Assembly: GCF_020567425.1 (NCBI RefSeq)
Contig: NZ_JAJCVJ010000001.1
Span: 310,001-374,000 of the forward strand
Origin: Salinirubrum litoreum
GTDB lineage: Archaea; Halobacteriota; Halobacteria; Halobacteriales; Haloferacaceae
DNA: 64,000 nt
Reading direction: 5' to 3'
The notes under the pieces are model-generated. The model was given only the letters and a program-made list of their open reading frames with translations. It was not told where the DNA came from and ran no database searches. Positions 53,724-62,499 of this stretch are shown in pieces (positions within the stretch are counted from its first letter, which is position 1; each line of letters opens with the position of its first letter). Both the position numbers and the translations under genes were made by a program.

Positions 53724-54490
53724 GTCCGAGGCACCTCCTCGCGGTCGTCGCCGCCGTTCTCACCGTCATCAGCATCGTCGACGTTGTAGCCGTCGTCCGT
53801 ATCGTCGGGGTCGCCTCTGCTCACGGCGACCGCCCCTCCGTCGGTCTCCTCGGCCGTACGAACCGCGACCGTCTGCAGTCTGGCTGTGGCGTCGGCGTAC
53901 CGGCGGAAGTACACCTCGAAGACGACGCCGGCCACCAGTCCAGCGACCGTCGCGGCCACGAAGTCGAGCATCAGCGCGCGTTCGACGACCGACTCCGGGT
54001 CGCCGGTCAGAACGAACGCGGTCCCGAGATAGACGTCCGAGAGCCACTGGACGACCGCCCAGACGCCGGCAGCCGCCATCGTCGTCACGACGACGAACAG
54101 CACTGCAAAGGAGTAATTCATCCGGACCGGCGTGAACACGTCCAACTCGACGGCGACGATCAGGGCGACCGCCGCCACCGCGAGATAGGTCACGATGCGG
54201 CCGGTGAGAACGACGCCGAACAGCGTCTCGCCCACGATCAGTGCTCGCCCGAGTACCGGCAACGACGCCAGTGCGAGCACCTCCCACGGAAGCATCGCCC
54301 ACGGACTGCGATAGACGACCGCCGGGACGACCGCCAACACCGCGAGTGTCGTCACGAACCCTGCCCAGAGCAGTTCGCCGACCGCCGCTTGCGCGCCGGC
54401 CATCCCGCCGAGAAACGCGATCAGCAGCCAGCAGAGCCCGGCGTTGAGTCGCTGACTCCGCAAAACTGGACGGAGTCCGGTCGTATCCAT
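53720..54490 (-). CDS. Integral membrane protein paired with DUF2238 protein
   Basis: 256 residues from the ATG at 54488-54490 (MDTTGLRPVLRSQRL). Six or so hydrophobic segments, the long acidic C-terminus (DPDDTDDGYNVDDADDGENGG) faces the cytoplasm or the salty outside. Resembles a more divergent copy of the DUF2238 protein (ALMLDFVAATVAGLVAGVVFEV parallels the DLCFDAVGG helix), so a duplication is possible. Confidence 0.8.
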   Translation of the reverse strand: MDTTGLRPVLRSQRLNAGLCWLLIAFLGGMAGAQAAVGELLWAGFVTTLAVLAVVPAVVYRSPWAMLPWEVLALASLPVLGRALIVGETLFGVVLTGRIVTYLAVAAVALIVAVELDVFTPVRMNYSFAVLFVVVTTMAAAGVWAVVQWLSDVYLGTAFVLTGDPESVVERALMLDFVAATVAGLVAGVVFEVYFRRYADATARLQTVAVRTAEETDGGAVAVSRGDPDDTDDGYNVDDADDGENGGDDREEVPRT

Positions 54491-54570
54491 ACCCAGCCAG
54501 ACGCGACGACGGCACAAACCGTTTCGGGCGAACGAGTCGACACATCGTCACACGACCCCCCACGTCGTCC

Positions 54571-54632
54571 CCCGGTCAGAGTGCGAGATACGCGAGTCCG
54601 TCCCGGTCAGAGTGCGAGATACGCGAGTCCGT
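54571..54632. repeat. 31-bp tandem repeat covering the hydrolase stop codon
   Basis: Two perfect copies, 54571-54601 and 54602-54632, starting CCCGGTCAGAGTGCGAGATA. The second holds the last codons and stop (54607-54609) of the membrane hydrolase; the first is a non-coding copy of it. Confidence 0.95.
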
Positions 54633-55695
54633 AGGCGACCCACGCGAGCGTCACCGCCGAGAGACCGGTGACCGCCGCACCGAGTGCGTCTCGGCCGACG
54701 CTCTCCTCGCCCAGACCGCCGTCCGACCGCACAGCGAGGTTCTGCGTCGGACTCGGCACGGTGTCGAGTCGGTCGCGTCGGAGTCGGTCGAGTCGGAGTC
54801 GGTCGCGTCGGAGTCGGTCCAACAAGCGATGCCGGCGCGACAGCACGGGCGCGACACCCACCACGCCGACCGCGAGGACGCTGAAGACGAAGTGGTAGGA
54901 AACGGCGAGTGTCGGCGGCGGCAGGAGGACGACCACGACCGCGTAGCCGGTCCCGAGACCGGCCCACGGACTCGCCACGTCACGAACCGAGACACTACGG
55001 AGTCGTGCCCAGACGACCAGCGCGAGCCAGACGGTCGCCAGTTCGAGGCCGAACGCCGACAGCAGGTGGAGCGTCGGGTCGGGATGGAGCGTGACACGCG
55101 CCGTGACCAGCGTCACGTCGAAGGGGTAGACCATCGCCGGGGGCTGGCCGGTGAACAGGTCGCCGAACGGGTGCGACAGCAGGCCAGCGGCGGCGGCGAG
55201 TCCGACTGCCGTGGCCGAGTGGTCGGTTCTGCGAGCGACCTGTTCTGTGACCAACACGATCAGACCACAGAACAACACGGTGATCGCGGCACCGAGTGGC
55301 CCGCTCTCGACACCGGCGACGAGGACGACGCCGCCTGCGATCAGAAGCGCGCCAGCACCGAGCAGACGCCCGCCAGCCAGCGACGACTCGACACGACGCC
55401 GACCGGCGAGCCACAGTGCGGCAAGGAGTGCGCTTGGAACTGCGAGGACGAGCGAGTGTGTGACGGCGCGGTGGACGACGTTGCCGGTCGCCCAGAACGC
55501 CTGTGCGAGTGTCAGCGCGTCCGCAAGGCCGACACCGGCGACGCCGAGCAACGCGTAGGCCATGTCTACGTCGGGAACGGCGGCGAAGACGGCGGCCACG
55601 ACACCGATCGACAGCGACCGCTCCCGAGACCACCCCAGAGTGCGGGCGACCGTGGCGGCGAGGACGAAGCCGAGCAGTGCGTGGCCGACGAACAC
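54607..55695 (-). CDS. YdjM-family membrane-bound metal-dependent hydrolase
   Basis: 362 residues from the GTG at 55693-55695 (FVGHALLGFVLAATVART follows). The TATA-like GGGCTTATCTCC (55718-55728) lies about 28 bp upstream, which is why I reject the longer frame. Seen: AAVPDVDMAYALLG, WATGNVVHRAVTHSLVLAVPSALL (family metal-site His pattern), LLSHPFGDLFTGQPPAMVYPF. The loop RLRRDRLRLDRLRRDRL is a 15-bp in-frame repeat. A 31-bp tandem repeat covers its 3' end. Confidence 0.85.
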   Translation of the reverse strand: MFVGHALLGFVLAATVARTLGWSRERSLSIGVVAAVFAAVPDVDMAYALLGVAGVGLADALTLAQAFWATGNVVHRAVTHSLVLAVPSALLAALWLAGRRRVESSLAGGRLLGAGALLIAGGVVLVAGVESGPLGAAITVLFCGLIVLVTEQVARRTDHSATAVGLAAAAGLLSHPFGDLFTGQPPAMVYPFDVTLVTARVTLHPDPTLHLLSAFGLELATVWLALVVWARLRSVSVRDVASPWAGLGTGYAVVVVLLPPPTLAVSYHFVFSVLAVGVVGVAPVLSRRHRLLDRLRRDRLRLDRLRRDRLDTVPSPTQNLAVRSDGGLGEESVGRDALGAAVTGLSAVTLAWVAYGLAYLAL

Positions 55696-55896
55696 GACGA
55701 GCGATACGCGGTCGTCGGAGATAAGCCCGGTGGCGCAGAGCGCGGGGGACGGCAACGTCTCTGCTCCGGGCACCGATACGGTTCGAGCCAAGTCGACGTG
55801 GAGTGCGTCGGCGCGGTGTCGATCGACGTCACCACTCCTCGTGAGTCCACGAAGAATGCGACGGAGAGTCGGCGAGCGATCCAGTCTGTGTGCGTA

Positions 55897-56244
55897 TCAG
55901 GCGACTGCTCCCTGCTCGCCCCGGACCACGTCGTAGTCCTCGGAGCCGTCGACGCCGATGATGGCCCACTCGTAGCTCGGATCGGCCCGCCGGAGCTGTT
56001 CTCGGAGGTCCCCTGTATAGTCTTTCCACGTGACGAAACAGCGAAGGAGCGGTCCCTCCGTCGTTCCGCCGTCTGCGAGTACTCGCGTCGGTGCGGACGC
56101 GTCGTCGGCGTCCATCGCGGTCACCTGAACGGTGCGCCACTTGCGCTCGGCGCGGAGTTCCGTCCCGTTGCCGGAGACGGTGTAGCCGAGCCGATTGAAG
56201 ACCTGTTTGGCCTCCTCGACCGGTGGCATGGTAACAGGGGCCAT
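55897..56244 (-). CDS. Conserved haloarchaeal protein (DUF7116-like)
   Basis: 115 residues from the ATG at 56242-56244. A TATA-like ATTTAT (about 56273) sits 29 bp upstream, favouring this start over the ATG at 56229. Seen: PPVEEAKQVFNRLGYTVSGNGTELRAERKWRTVQVTAM and YEWAIIGVDGSEDYDVVRGE. Soluble, mixed alpha/beta. Function unknown; the DUF label is from memory. Confidence 0.7.
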   Translation of the reverse strand: MAPVTMPPVEEAKQVFNRLGYTVSGNGTELRAERKWRTVQVTAMDADDASAPTRVLADGGTTEGPLLRCFVTWKDYTGDLREQLRRADPSYEWAIIGVDGSEDYDVVRGEQGAVA

Positions 56245-56326
56245 GTACCCGATAGACGTTCACCAGGGGACATAAATCTTGTTACGGATTAACACAGCAA
56301 CTGGTGTCACTCGACGTTCGTCCCTC

Positions 56327-56572
56327 TCACTCGTGGGCCGCGTCCCACTCGTCGGGTTTCCGGATGTTGCCGCAGGTGTTGCACTCGATGCGTCCCATGG
56401 TGTCCATCGCGTTGTCGAACGTCTCGCAGTTCGAACAGAGGTAGCCCCAGCGCGTCTCGGCGTCGCTGTCCGTGTAGACGACGAGAAACGGGCCTTTCGA
56501 GCCACGCTCTCGGGCCGATCTGTCGACGTAGACCGTCGCGCCGGCGTCGGTCGTGAGCGTCTCCAAGTTCAT
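56327..56572 (-). CDS. DUF5816 zinc-knuckle protein
   Basis: 81 residues, MNLETLTTDAGATVYVDRSA..., with CSNC and CNTC pairs (about residues 47-50 and 65-68) that form a zinc ribbon. Matches the small haloarchaeal DUF5816 pattern. Function unknown. Confidence 0.8.
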   Translation of the reverse strand: MNLETLTTDAGATVYVDRSARERGSKGPFLVVYTDSDAETRWGYLCSNCETFDNAMDTMGRIECNTCGNIRKPDEWDAAHE

Positions 56573-56634
56573 GTGTGATCAGTCGGCGGCCGAGGGTTTA
56601 GCTCTTGACTCTCCTCCGTCGATTCGACGGGCCG

Positions 56635-57489
56635 TCACGACTTCCAGACACCCGCCGCAGTCGCACGCGCCCGGACCGTCTCCGCCTGAGCGATCAGCGG
56701 GGCGTCGATCATCTCCCCGTCGACCTGGAAGACGCCTCTCCCCGCCTGTTCGGCCTCCTCACGGGCCGACAGGACGCGGCGCGCCCACTCGACACGCTCC
56801 GGGGCGGGGGTGAAGGCGTCGTTGATCACCGGCACCTGTGCGGGGTGGATCGCCAGTTTCCCGTCGTACCCCAGTTCCAGTCCGAAGGCGGTGTCTTCGG
56901 CGAGGCCCTCGGTGTCGTCGAAGTCTGTGTAGAGCGTGTCGATGGCGTCGATACCGGCGGCACTCGCGGCCAGGACGACGTGCTCGCGCGCGTAGAGGAC
57001 TTCCGTCCCCTCGGTCGTCCGTGTCGCCCCCAGGTCGGCGGCGAGGTCCTCAGCACCGAAGACGAGGGCGTCGGTCGCGTCGGCGTCGGCAATCTCCTCG
57101 GCGTGGAGCACGCCCGCCGCGCTCTCGATCAGCGCGACGATCGGAACTGAGCGGCCCGCTTCCGCGAGAGAGTCGGCCACGCTCGCGACGTCCTCGGCCG
57201 CTGCGACTTTCGGTACGACGACAGCGTCGAGACGGGTGTCGTCTCCGAGAATCGCGTCGAGGTCCGTCTCCGCGACCCTGCCGGCGTTGACGCGCACCGT
57301 CACCTCACAGTCGGGGTCGAAGTCGGGGTCCGACAGAACCGCACGAACTGCCGCGCGGGCCTCTGCCTTGCGGTCGGGTGTGACCGCGTCTTCGAGGTCG
57401 AAGACCACCGTATCGGCTCCCGAGCGCGGCGCTTTCCGGAGCAGTTCGGGCTGATCGCCTGGAGAGAAGAGGACACTTCGTCGGGACAT
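56635..57489 (-). CDS. HpcH/HpaI aldolase family, CitE-like CoA-ester lyase
   Basis: 284 residues from the ATG at 57487-57489 (MSRRSVLFSPGDQPELLRKA). Family members cleave malyl-, citramalyl- or methylmalyl-CoA. Seen: FDLEDAVTPDRK, VTVRVNAGR, VVPKVAAAEDV, PIVALIESAAGVLHAEEIA, FGAEDLAADLG, and LAIHPAQVPVINDAF. A MaoC-type hydratase lies 1 kb away on the other strand; such pairs act together in C4/C5 acyl-CoA pathways, but here a surface protein lies between. Confidence 0.92.
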   Translation of the reverse strand: MSRRSVLFSPGDQPELLRKAPRSGADTVVFDLEDAVTPDRKAEARAAVRAVLSDPDFDPDCEVTVRVNAGRVAETDLDAILGDDTRLDAVVVPKVAAAEDVASVADSLAEAGRSVPIVALIESAAGVLHAEEIADADATDALVFGAEDLAADLGATRTTEGTEVLYAREHVVLAASAAGIDAIDTLYTDFDDTEGLAEDTAFGLELGYDGKLAIHPAQVPVINDAFTPAPERVEWARRVLSAREEAEQAGRGVFQVDGEMIDAPLIAQAETVRARATAAGVWKS

Positions 57490-57565
57490 ACGTCCTCGGT
57501 CGTCGGGCGTCGGTTTCAACCTACGGGACGTCAGCCGACGTCGAGGGGAGAGGTTCTCGACGACG

Positions 57566-58270
57566 TTACGTCCGCCGAGCCACGAACAGTGCGGTTCCGA
57601 TCAGTGCGACGAGAGCGACCGTCACGCCGAAGCCGGGCGTGCTGGTGGTCGTCTCGCCGTCGCCGTTCTCGTCGTCACCTCCAGCCGAGTCGTCGCCGTC
57701 CATCGAGTCGTCGTCGCTGTCGGTCGCGGTGCCGTCGTCGTCGTCACCGTCGGACGCGCCGATCGTCAGCGTCGCGGTCGTCTCGCCGCCACTACTCTGT
57801 GGGTTGATATCGATCGTCACGTCGTACTCGCCAGCCGAGGGGTTCGTGAGACCGTCGATGACGACGACGATCTCGTCGCCGGACTCGATACTGTAGCTCC
57901 CGCCGGTGTCGATCGTCAGTGTCTCGCCGTCGTTGCTGGCCGAGACGCTGTCGAGGTCGTCGTTGGCGTTCTCGTCGGTCTCTCTGCCGTCGGCGTCGTC
58001 GTCACGGTCGATGCCGATCTTGACGATGTCTGACTGACTGACGTTGTTCAGGTCGATGCCGCTGCCCGAATAGTCGACCTCGAGTCCGGTCAGCGAACCG
58101 GCCGAGTCGTCGCCGACCGTGACGCTGACGACGTGTTGTGCGGTCTCGCCCGGTGTGGACGGTTCTGCCTCGACAGAGCCGTCACTCGCGGCGACCGCGC
58201 CGCCGGTGAACGCACCGGCGACGACGATCACGACGAGAAACAGCGTTCGTGCGTAGCTGTGGTCCTTCAT
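57566..58270 (-). CDS. PGF-CTERM surface protein
   Basis: 234 residues. Signal peptide ARTLFLVVIVVAGAFTGGAVAA, an extracellular beta domain (VVSVTVGDDSAGSLTGLEVDY, YDVTIDINPQSSGG), a long Asp/Gly/Ser stalk (about 165-205), and STPGFGVTVALVALIGTALF, a PGF-CTERM sorting signal with the final RRT. Archaeosortase removes the C-terminal helix and adds a lipid anchor. Very acidic throughout. Confidence 0.92.
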   Translation of the reverse strand: MKDHSYARTLFLVVIVVAGAFTGGAVAASDGSVEAEPSTPGETAQHVVSVTVGDDSAGSLTGLEVDYSGSGIDLNNVSQSDIVKIGIDRDDDADGRETDENANDDLDSVSASNDGETLTIDTGGSYSIESGDEIVVVIDGLTNPSAGEYDVTIDINPQSSGGETTATLTIGASDGDDDDGTATDSDDDSMDGDDSAGGDDENGDGETTTSTPGFGVTVALVALIGTALFVARRT

Positions 58271-58470
58271 TGGTGGAGAGCGACGGTCCCGACGGAGGGA
58301 ACACTCACGCGGTGTCCGCCGAGCGCGTCACGTTCTCACCTCTCCGGCCATGAGTAAACCAGTTCCGGCGGTGTAAGTCAGTCGTCGGACACCGACTGGG
58401 TCGTCGCTCCCGAGGATCCCGGCCGTCCACGACCGGCACCGTTTTGCAACCGACGCCCGACGACGTGGCT

Positions 58471-58950
58471 ATGTCCGGTCTCTACTACGAGGAGTTCAGG
58501 GTCGGTGAGACGATCCGCCACGAGAAGCGGCGAACCATCTCCGAGAGCGACAACCAGCGTTTCTGCGACATGACGATGAACCAGCAACCGCTCCACCTCG
58601 ACGCCGACTTTGCGGAGGACACCGACTTCGGCCGGCGACTGGTCAACGGACTCTACACGATGAGTCTGGCCGTCGGTCTGTCGATTCCGGACACGACCGA
58701 CGGGACCATCGTCGCCAACCTCTCGTACGACGAGGTGTCGCATCCTGCGCCGGTGTACCACGGCGACACGATCCGGGCTCAGTCGACCGTCACCGACAAA
58801 CGAGAGACGTCGGACGGCGAACGTGGCGTCGTGACGATGCACGTCGAGGTGTTCGTCGTCGCCGGCCCCGAGAGAGACGCCGACGAGGAGACCCTCGTCT
58901 GTGAGTTCGAGCGGACGGTGTTGTCACTGAAGCGGGCGAACGCGGCGTGA
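58471..58950 (+). CDS. MaoC-family (hotdog) dehydratase
   Basis: 159 residues from the ATG at 58471 (MSGLYYEEFRVGETIRHEKRR). Hotdog hydratase: RTISESDNQRFCDMTMNQQPLHLDADFAED with the catalytic Asn/Asp/His region, NGLYTMSLAVGL, HPAPVYHGDTIRAQSTVTDKRE, VCEFERTVLSLKR. Likely acts on an enoyl-CoA or mesaconyl-type substrate. Its promoter GTTTTGC lies about 30 bp upstream. Confidence 0.9.
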   Translation: MSGLYYEEFRVGETIRHEKRRTISESDNQRFCDMTMNQQPLHLDADFAEDTDFGRRLVNGLYTMSLAVGLSIPDTTDGTIVANLSYDEVSHPAPVYHGDTIRAQSTVTDKRETSDGERGVVTMHVEVFVVAGPERDADEETLVCEFERTVLSLKRANAA

Positions 58951-59154
58951 TCCGCTCGGCGCGAGGACGACTCTCGGACGAGAACTACGAGGTCCGACGA
59001 GTGGGCGATCGTAGGGCGAGCAGACGACGCGGACGGCCCGGTCGGTGCTGCGTCGTACAAGCGCGGGACACCGACCGGCACCGAGTCAGGACACGGCGTC
59101 GGTGGTCCCGTTCTCTGTGATAAACTCTCGGCGGTAAGGAGGAACGCAGAGCTC

Positions 59155-59565
59155 TCAGACGACCGAGAGGATCAGCGTCGCGTTGATGATCACTGCCGTC
59201 CACCAGGGGACCGCGAGACAGGCCGGGACGACCGCACGGGCGACGCGCGGGACGATCAGCCACCCGAGACCGCCGACGATCAGTGCTACCGACTTCAGGA
59301 GGACCATCGCCCCAAGTGGCGAGTAGGCAGCCATCAGGTCGCGGGCGACCGGGTTCAACTCGGTGAGTCCGAGCGAGAGACCGTAGGCAGTGAGTCCGAT
59401 GTCCAAGAGGAGCCCAGCGAGCGCGAGTGCCCACAGCGTCGGTTCGTGGGGCCCGAGGCGGACACAGCCGTCGAGGATCGACGCCTCGACTCGTTTCGTC
59501 GGAAGTGTCGCCTCTCCCGGCGAGGTGGAGAGTCGGTCGAACAGTGCGTCGCGCCGTGTACTCAT
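59155..59565 (-). CDS. DUF5658 membrane protein
   Basis: 136 residues. The defining LLLDIGLTAYGLSLGLTELNPVAR lies after a charged N-terminus; three to four membrane helices follow, ending with IINATLILSVV. Function unknown, often near lipid or surface genes in haloarchaea. Confidence 0.85.
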   Translation of the reverse strand: MSTRRDALFDRLSTSPGEATLPTKRVEASILDGCVRLGPHEPTLWALALAGLLLDIGLTAYGLSLGLTELNPVARDLMAAYSPLGAMVLLKSVALIVGGLGWLIVPRVARAVVPACLAVPWWTAVIINATLILSVV

Positions 59566-59710
59566 CGGCGAGAGACAGCACGGCCAGAGGCGTAGTTATC
59601 GGCCGGCTACTCGCCTGTATCGGAGACCTTACCGGTTCCCGCCCGTCGCCTACCACGCCGGTAGGCCCGCCCGGCCGTCTCCCCAGCAGCGTAGTTCGGG
59701 GCTCTCGACG

Positions 59711-61471
59711 TCAGAGGATCGTGCCGTGCTTCTTGTCGGGGAGGTCTTTCTGCACGTCCGCGTAGAAGTCGAAGCGATTGACGAGTTCCTCCCGGAGCGT
59801 CGACGGTGGGACGATCTCGTCGATGACGACCTCACTGGCCATCCGGTGGGCGTCGATGTCCTCGCGGAACTCCGCGCGGAGTTCTGCCTCTCTCCGTTTG
59901 CGTTCCTCCGGGTCGTCGATCGCGTCGAGTTTGTTCGCGTAGACTGCGTTGATCGCCGCCTCCGGACCCATGATGCCGATCTCGCCCGAGGGGAGCGCGA
60001 TCACGCTCTCGGGGTCGTAGGCCGGCCCGCCCATCGCGTAGATACCCGCGCCGTAGGCTTTCCTGACGACCACGGTCTGTTTCGGGACCGTCGCCGAGGA
60101 GGTTGCGTAGATGAACTTCTTGCCCTTCTCCAGGATGGCGTCTTTCTCGACCTGCGACCCGGCCATGAACCCCGGCGTGTCACAGAGGTAGAGGAGCGGA
60201 ACCTCGTAGGCGTCACAGGTCCAGATGAACTCGGCGGCCTTCTCGGCGGCGTCGGGGAAGATGGCCCCGGACCGGTGGGCTGGCTGGTTGGCGACGATGC
60301 CGACCGGGCGGCCACCGAGGCGAGCGAAGCCGGTGACGATCTCCTTCCCGTAGTCGGGTTTGAGTTCGAAGAAGGAGTCGCCGTCGACCAGTCGGTCCAG
60401 CAGGTCGGTCGCGTCGTACGCCTTGTTCGGTGCCTCGGGGATCAGTTCGTCGATGCCGGCAGGGGACTTGCGGGGATCGACCGGGTCACGCTGTGGCGGT
60501 TTCTCGCCGGCCTTGTCCGGGAGGTAGGTGAGCAAGTCGGCCACGAGTTCGCGGGCGTGTGCCTCGTCGCGGGCCACGAGGTCGGCCGACCCGGACTCCT
60601 CTGCGTGCATCCGCGCGCCGCCGAGGGCCTGCATGTCGATCTGTTCGCCCGTCACCATCTGGACCATCCGAGGACTGGCGATTGCCATCGCGGACATCCC
60701 CTCGACCATGATCGTGAAGTCGGCGAAGACCGGGGTGTAGGCGGCCCCGGCGATGCAGGGGCCGTAGAGGACGCAGATCTGCGGGACAGCGCCCGAGAGC
60801 ATCGAGTGGTTGTAGTAGTACTTCCCGATGCCCTCGCGGTTGGCGAAGAAGCCGCTCTGCTGGTCGATGCGGCCGCCGGAGGAGTCCATCAGGTAGAGCA
60901 CCGGTTTCCCGGACTTCAGCGCGCGCTGTTGCATTCGGAGGAACTTCTCGACGCCCTTCGCGGCCATCGACCCCGCCTTCACGGTGAAGTCGTTCGCCAT
61001 GAAGTGCAGGTCGCGACCCTCGAAGGTCGCCGCGCCGGTGATCAGGCCGTCGGCCGGGAGGCGGTTGTTCGGGTCGGACTCCTCGACTTCGGGGCTGTCG
61101 GGGTGCCACGAGTCGAACTCGGCGAACTTCCCGTCCTCGAACTTCAGGCCGTTCTCGCCGAACCAGAGGTCGAGTCGGTCCCGGACGAACAGTTTCCCCT
61201 GCTCGGAGAGGCGTTCCTTGTACTTCTCGGGACCGCCGTCGAGGATATCCTCTATCTCCGCGACAAGATCGGCCTCGCGCCGGGTCGGGCCGAGGTCGTC
61301 TGTCGCCGCGCCTGCGGTCCCGGCCGCCGACTCGGGGGCCTCGGCGGTCGCAGACGGTTCGTCGGCGTCGCCGACGTGGACCTCGATCGCCGTCCCGAGA
61401 TGTTCCGCGAGGGCGGCCGCGACGGCGCTGGCCTCCGCGTCCGTCGCACCCTCGCCGATTCGGACTCTCAT
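59711..61471 (-). CDS. Acyl-CoA carboxylase beta subunit (carboxyltransferase) with epsilon-like N-terminus
   Basis: 586 residues from the ATG at 61469-61471. The first 40 residues (MRVRIGEGATDAEASAVAAA...) resemble the small epsilon/PccX subunit, which in actinobacteria is a separate protein. A low-complexity Ala/Asp linker follows, then the crotonase-like carboxyltransferase pair (DSSGGRIDQQSGFF, YGPCIAGAAYTPVF, GIVANQPAHRSGAIFPDAAEK, DTPGFMAGSQVEKDAIL). It moves CO2 from carboxybiotin to acetyl- or propionyl-CoA. The biotin carboxylase subunit is not in this window. Confidence 0.93.
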   Translation of the reverse strand: MRVRIGEGATDAEASAVAAALAEHLGTAIEVHVGDADEPSATAEAPESAAGTAGAATDDLGPTRREADLVAEIEDILDGGPEKYKERLSEQGKLFVRDRLDLWFGENGLKFEDGKFAEFDSWHPDSPEVEESDPNNRLPADGLITGAATFEGRDLHFMANDFTVKAGSMAAKGVEKFLRMQQRALKSGKPVLYLMDSSGGRIDQQSGFFANREGIGKYYYNHSMLSGAVPQICVLYGPCIAGAAYTPVFADFTIMVEGMSAMAIASPRMVQMVTGEQIDMQALGGARMHAEESGSADLVARDEAHARELVADLLTYLPDKAGEKPPQRDPVDPRKSPAGIDELIPEAPNKAYDATDLLDRLVDGDSFFELKPDYGKEIVTGFARLGGRPVGIVANQPAHRSGAIFPDAAEKAAEFIWTCDAYEVPLLYLCDTPGFMAGSQVEKDAILEKGKKFIYATSSATVPKQTVVVRKAYGAGIYAMGGPAYDPESVIALPSGEIGIMGPEAAINAVYANKLDAIDDPEERKRREAELRAEFREDIDAHRMASEVVIDEIVPPSTLREELVNRFDFYADVQKDLPDKKHGTIL

Positions 61472-61761
61472 GGATCGCACTGCGGCGGTGTGTTGGAAAT
61501 GGTTTTCCATGTGGGATTCGCGTGTGACCGGTTCGCTCGCCGGGCGAACGATTTCGGCGGCACGGTGGGGAACACGGGTCGCTCGTACGCCCCACACCAC
61601 CCCGACTGCTGGCGATTCGGACTGCGAGCAGGGTCTCGCTGTCGCTCGACGACTGCTCGGTGGTGGTCGCCAGCAGATCGCGTCCGGTCGGATTCCGGAT
61701 CGTCGTGTGGGTGACTGTCTGCGGTCGGTCGCTGTCGGTGTGCCGGGCGGCGGGGTGCGCT

Positions 61762-62331
61762 TCAGTCGGCGTCGAGCGCCGACGCGAGGCGAGAGTCGTC
61801 CGGGACGGCCCGGTGGAACGACTCGGAGTCGAAACCCACCTCGCCGTTGATCGAGAGGAAGCCGAGTTCGCCCGCGTTCGCCCGGTCGAGATTCGTCAGG
61901 AAGGCGACCCGGTACGACGCCGGCACCTCGCCGACGCTCCCGGACTCCTCGACAGACTCGTACAGCGCGCGGTGCTCCCGGACGTGGCGGACGCAGGCCG
62001 GCGTCGGGGCGAACAGCAGGAGGGCGTGGACCCCCGGTCCGTCGCGGGCGAGTTTGACCCGGACCTCGTGTTCGTCGTCCTTGTAGAAGTAGCGCGTCAT
62101 CCGGCGGTACTGGCGGAGGACCTCGTTCGCGCCGGTCGCGTGGCGGAGCGCGGCGTCGGCTTTCAGTTCGACGAGGTAGTCGACCGGCGCGGGGTCGTGG
62201 ACCCGAGCGTACACGTCCACGGACCCCCGGTTGCCGTAGTGGTCGTAGGGCTCTTCGAGCCGGATCCGTGGCTCGTCGAAGGCCGACCGGAAGTGCTCGA
62301 CGACGGCGGTCGCCAGTTCGTCTTCCCGCAT
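61762..62331 (-). CDS. Hypothetical protein with PD-(D/E)XK-like core
   Basis: 189 residues from the ATG at 62329-62331 (MREDELATAVVEHFRSAFDEP). The stretch RGSVDVYARVHDPAPVDYLVELKADAA fits the PD-(D/E)XK pattern with Asp39, Glu55 and Lys57, and an N-terminal helix before it as expected. It may bind or cut nucleic acid. No close family recognised. A 290-bp gap without any gene I can see lies between its stop and the carboxylase start. Confidence 0.75.
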   Translation of the reverse strand: MREDELATAVVEHFRSAFDEPRIRLEEPYDHYGNRGSVDVYARVHDPAPVDYLVELKADAALRHATGANEVLRQYRRMTRYFYKDDEHEVRVKLARDGPGVHALLLFAPTPACVRHVREHRALYESVEESGSVGEVPASYRVAFLTNLDRANAGELGFLSINGEVGFDSESFHRAVPDDSRLASALDAD

Positions 62332-62499
62332 CCACCGACCGGTGGACCGGCCGGGACAAAGCTCCGACGGTTCTGCGAGTCCCGTGCCACGACCGCCGCT
62401 GGCGCGTTCGCTCTACCGGAGTCCCCCGAGCGTGACGTCTCTCCCTTCGCGTCGACTTCGACTGTGGAGGAAAACGGCGTCCACCACGCGACCGCCCAC

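Noticed and set aside
58951-59154. Possible tRNA or small RNA gene between the MaoC and DUF5658 genes
   Set aside because: No cloverleaf, no TTCGA-type T-loop with matching stems, and no small ORF with a start signal.
61472-61761. Possible small gene between the carboxylase and the PD-(D/E)XK-like protein
   Set aside because: No frame has a start with a ribosome-binding or TATA signal and protein-like composition; about 290 bp appear to hold only the carboxylase promoter.
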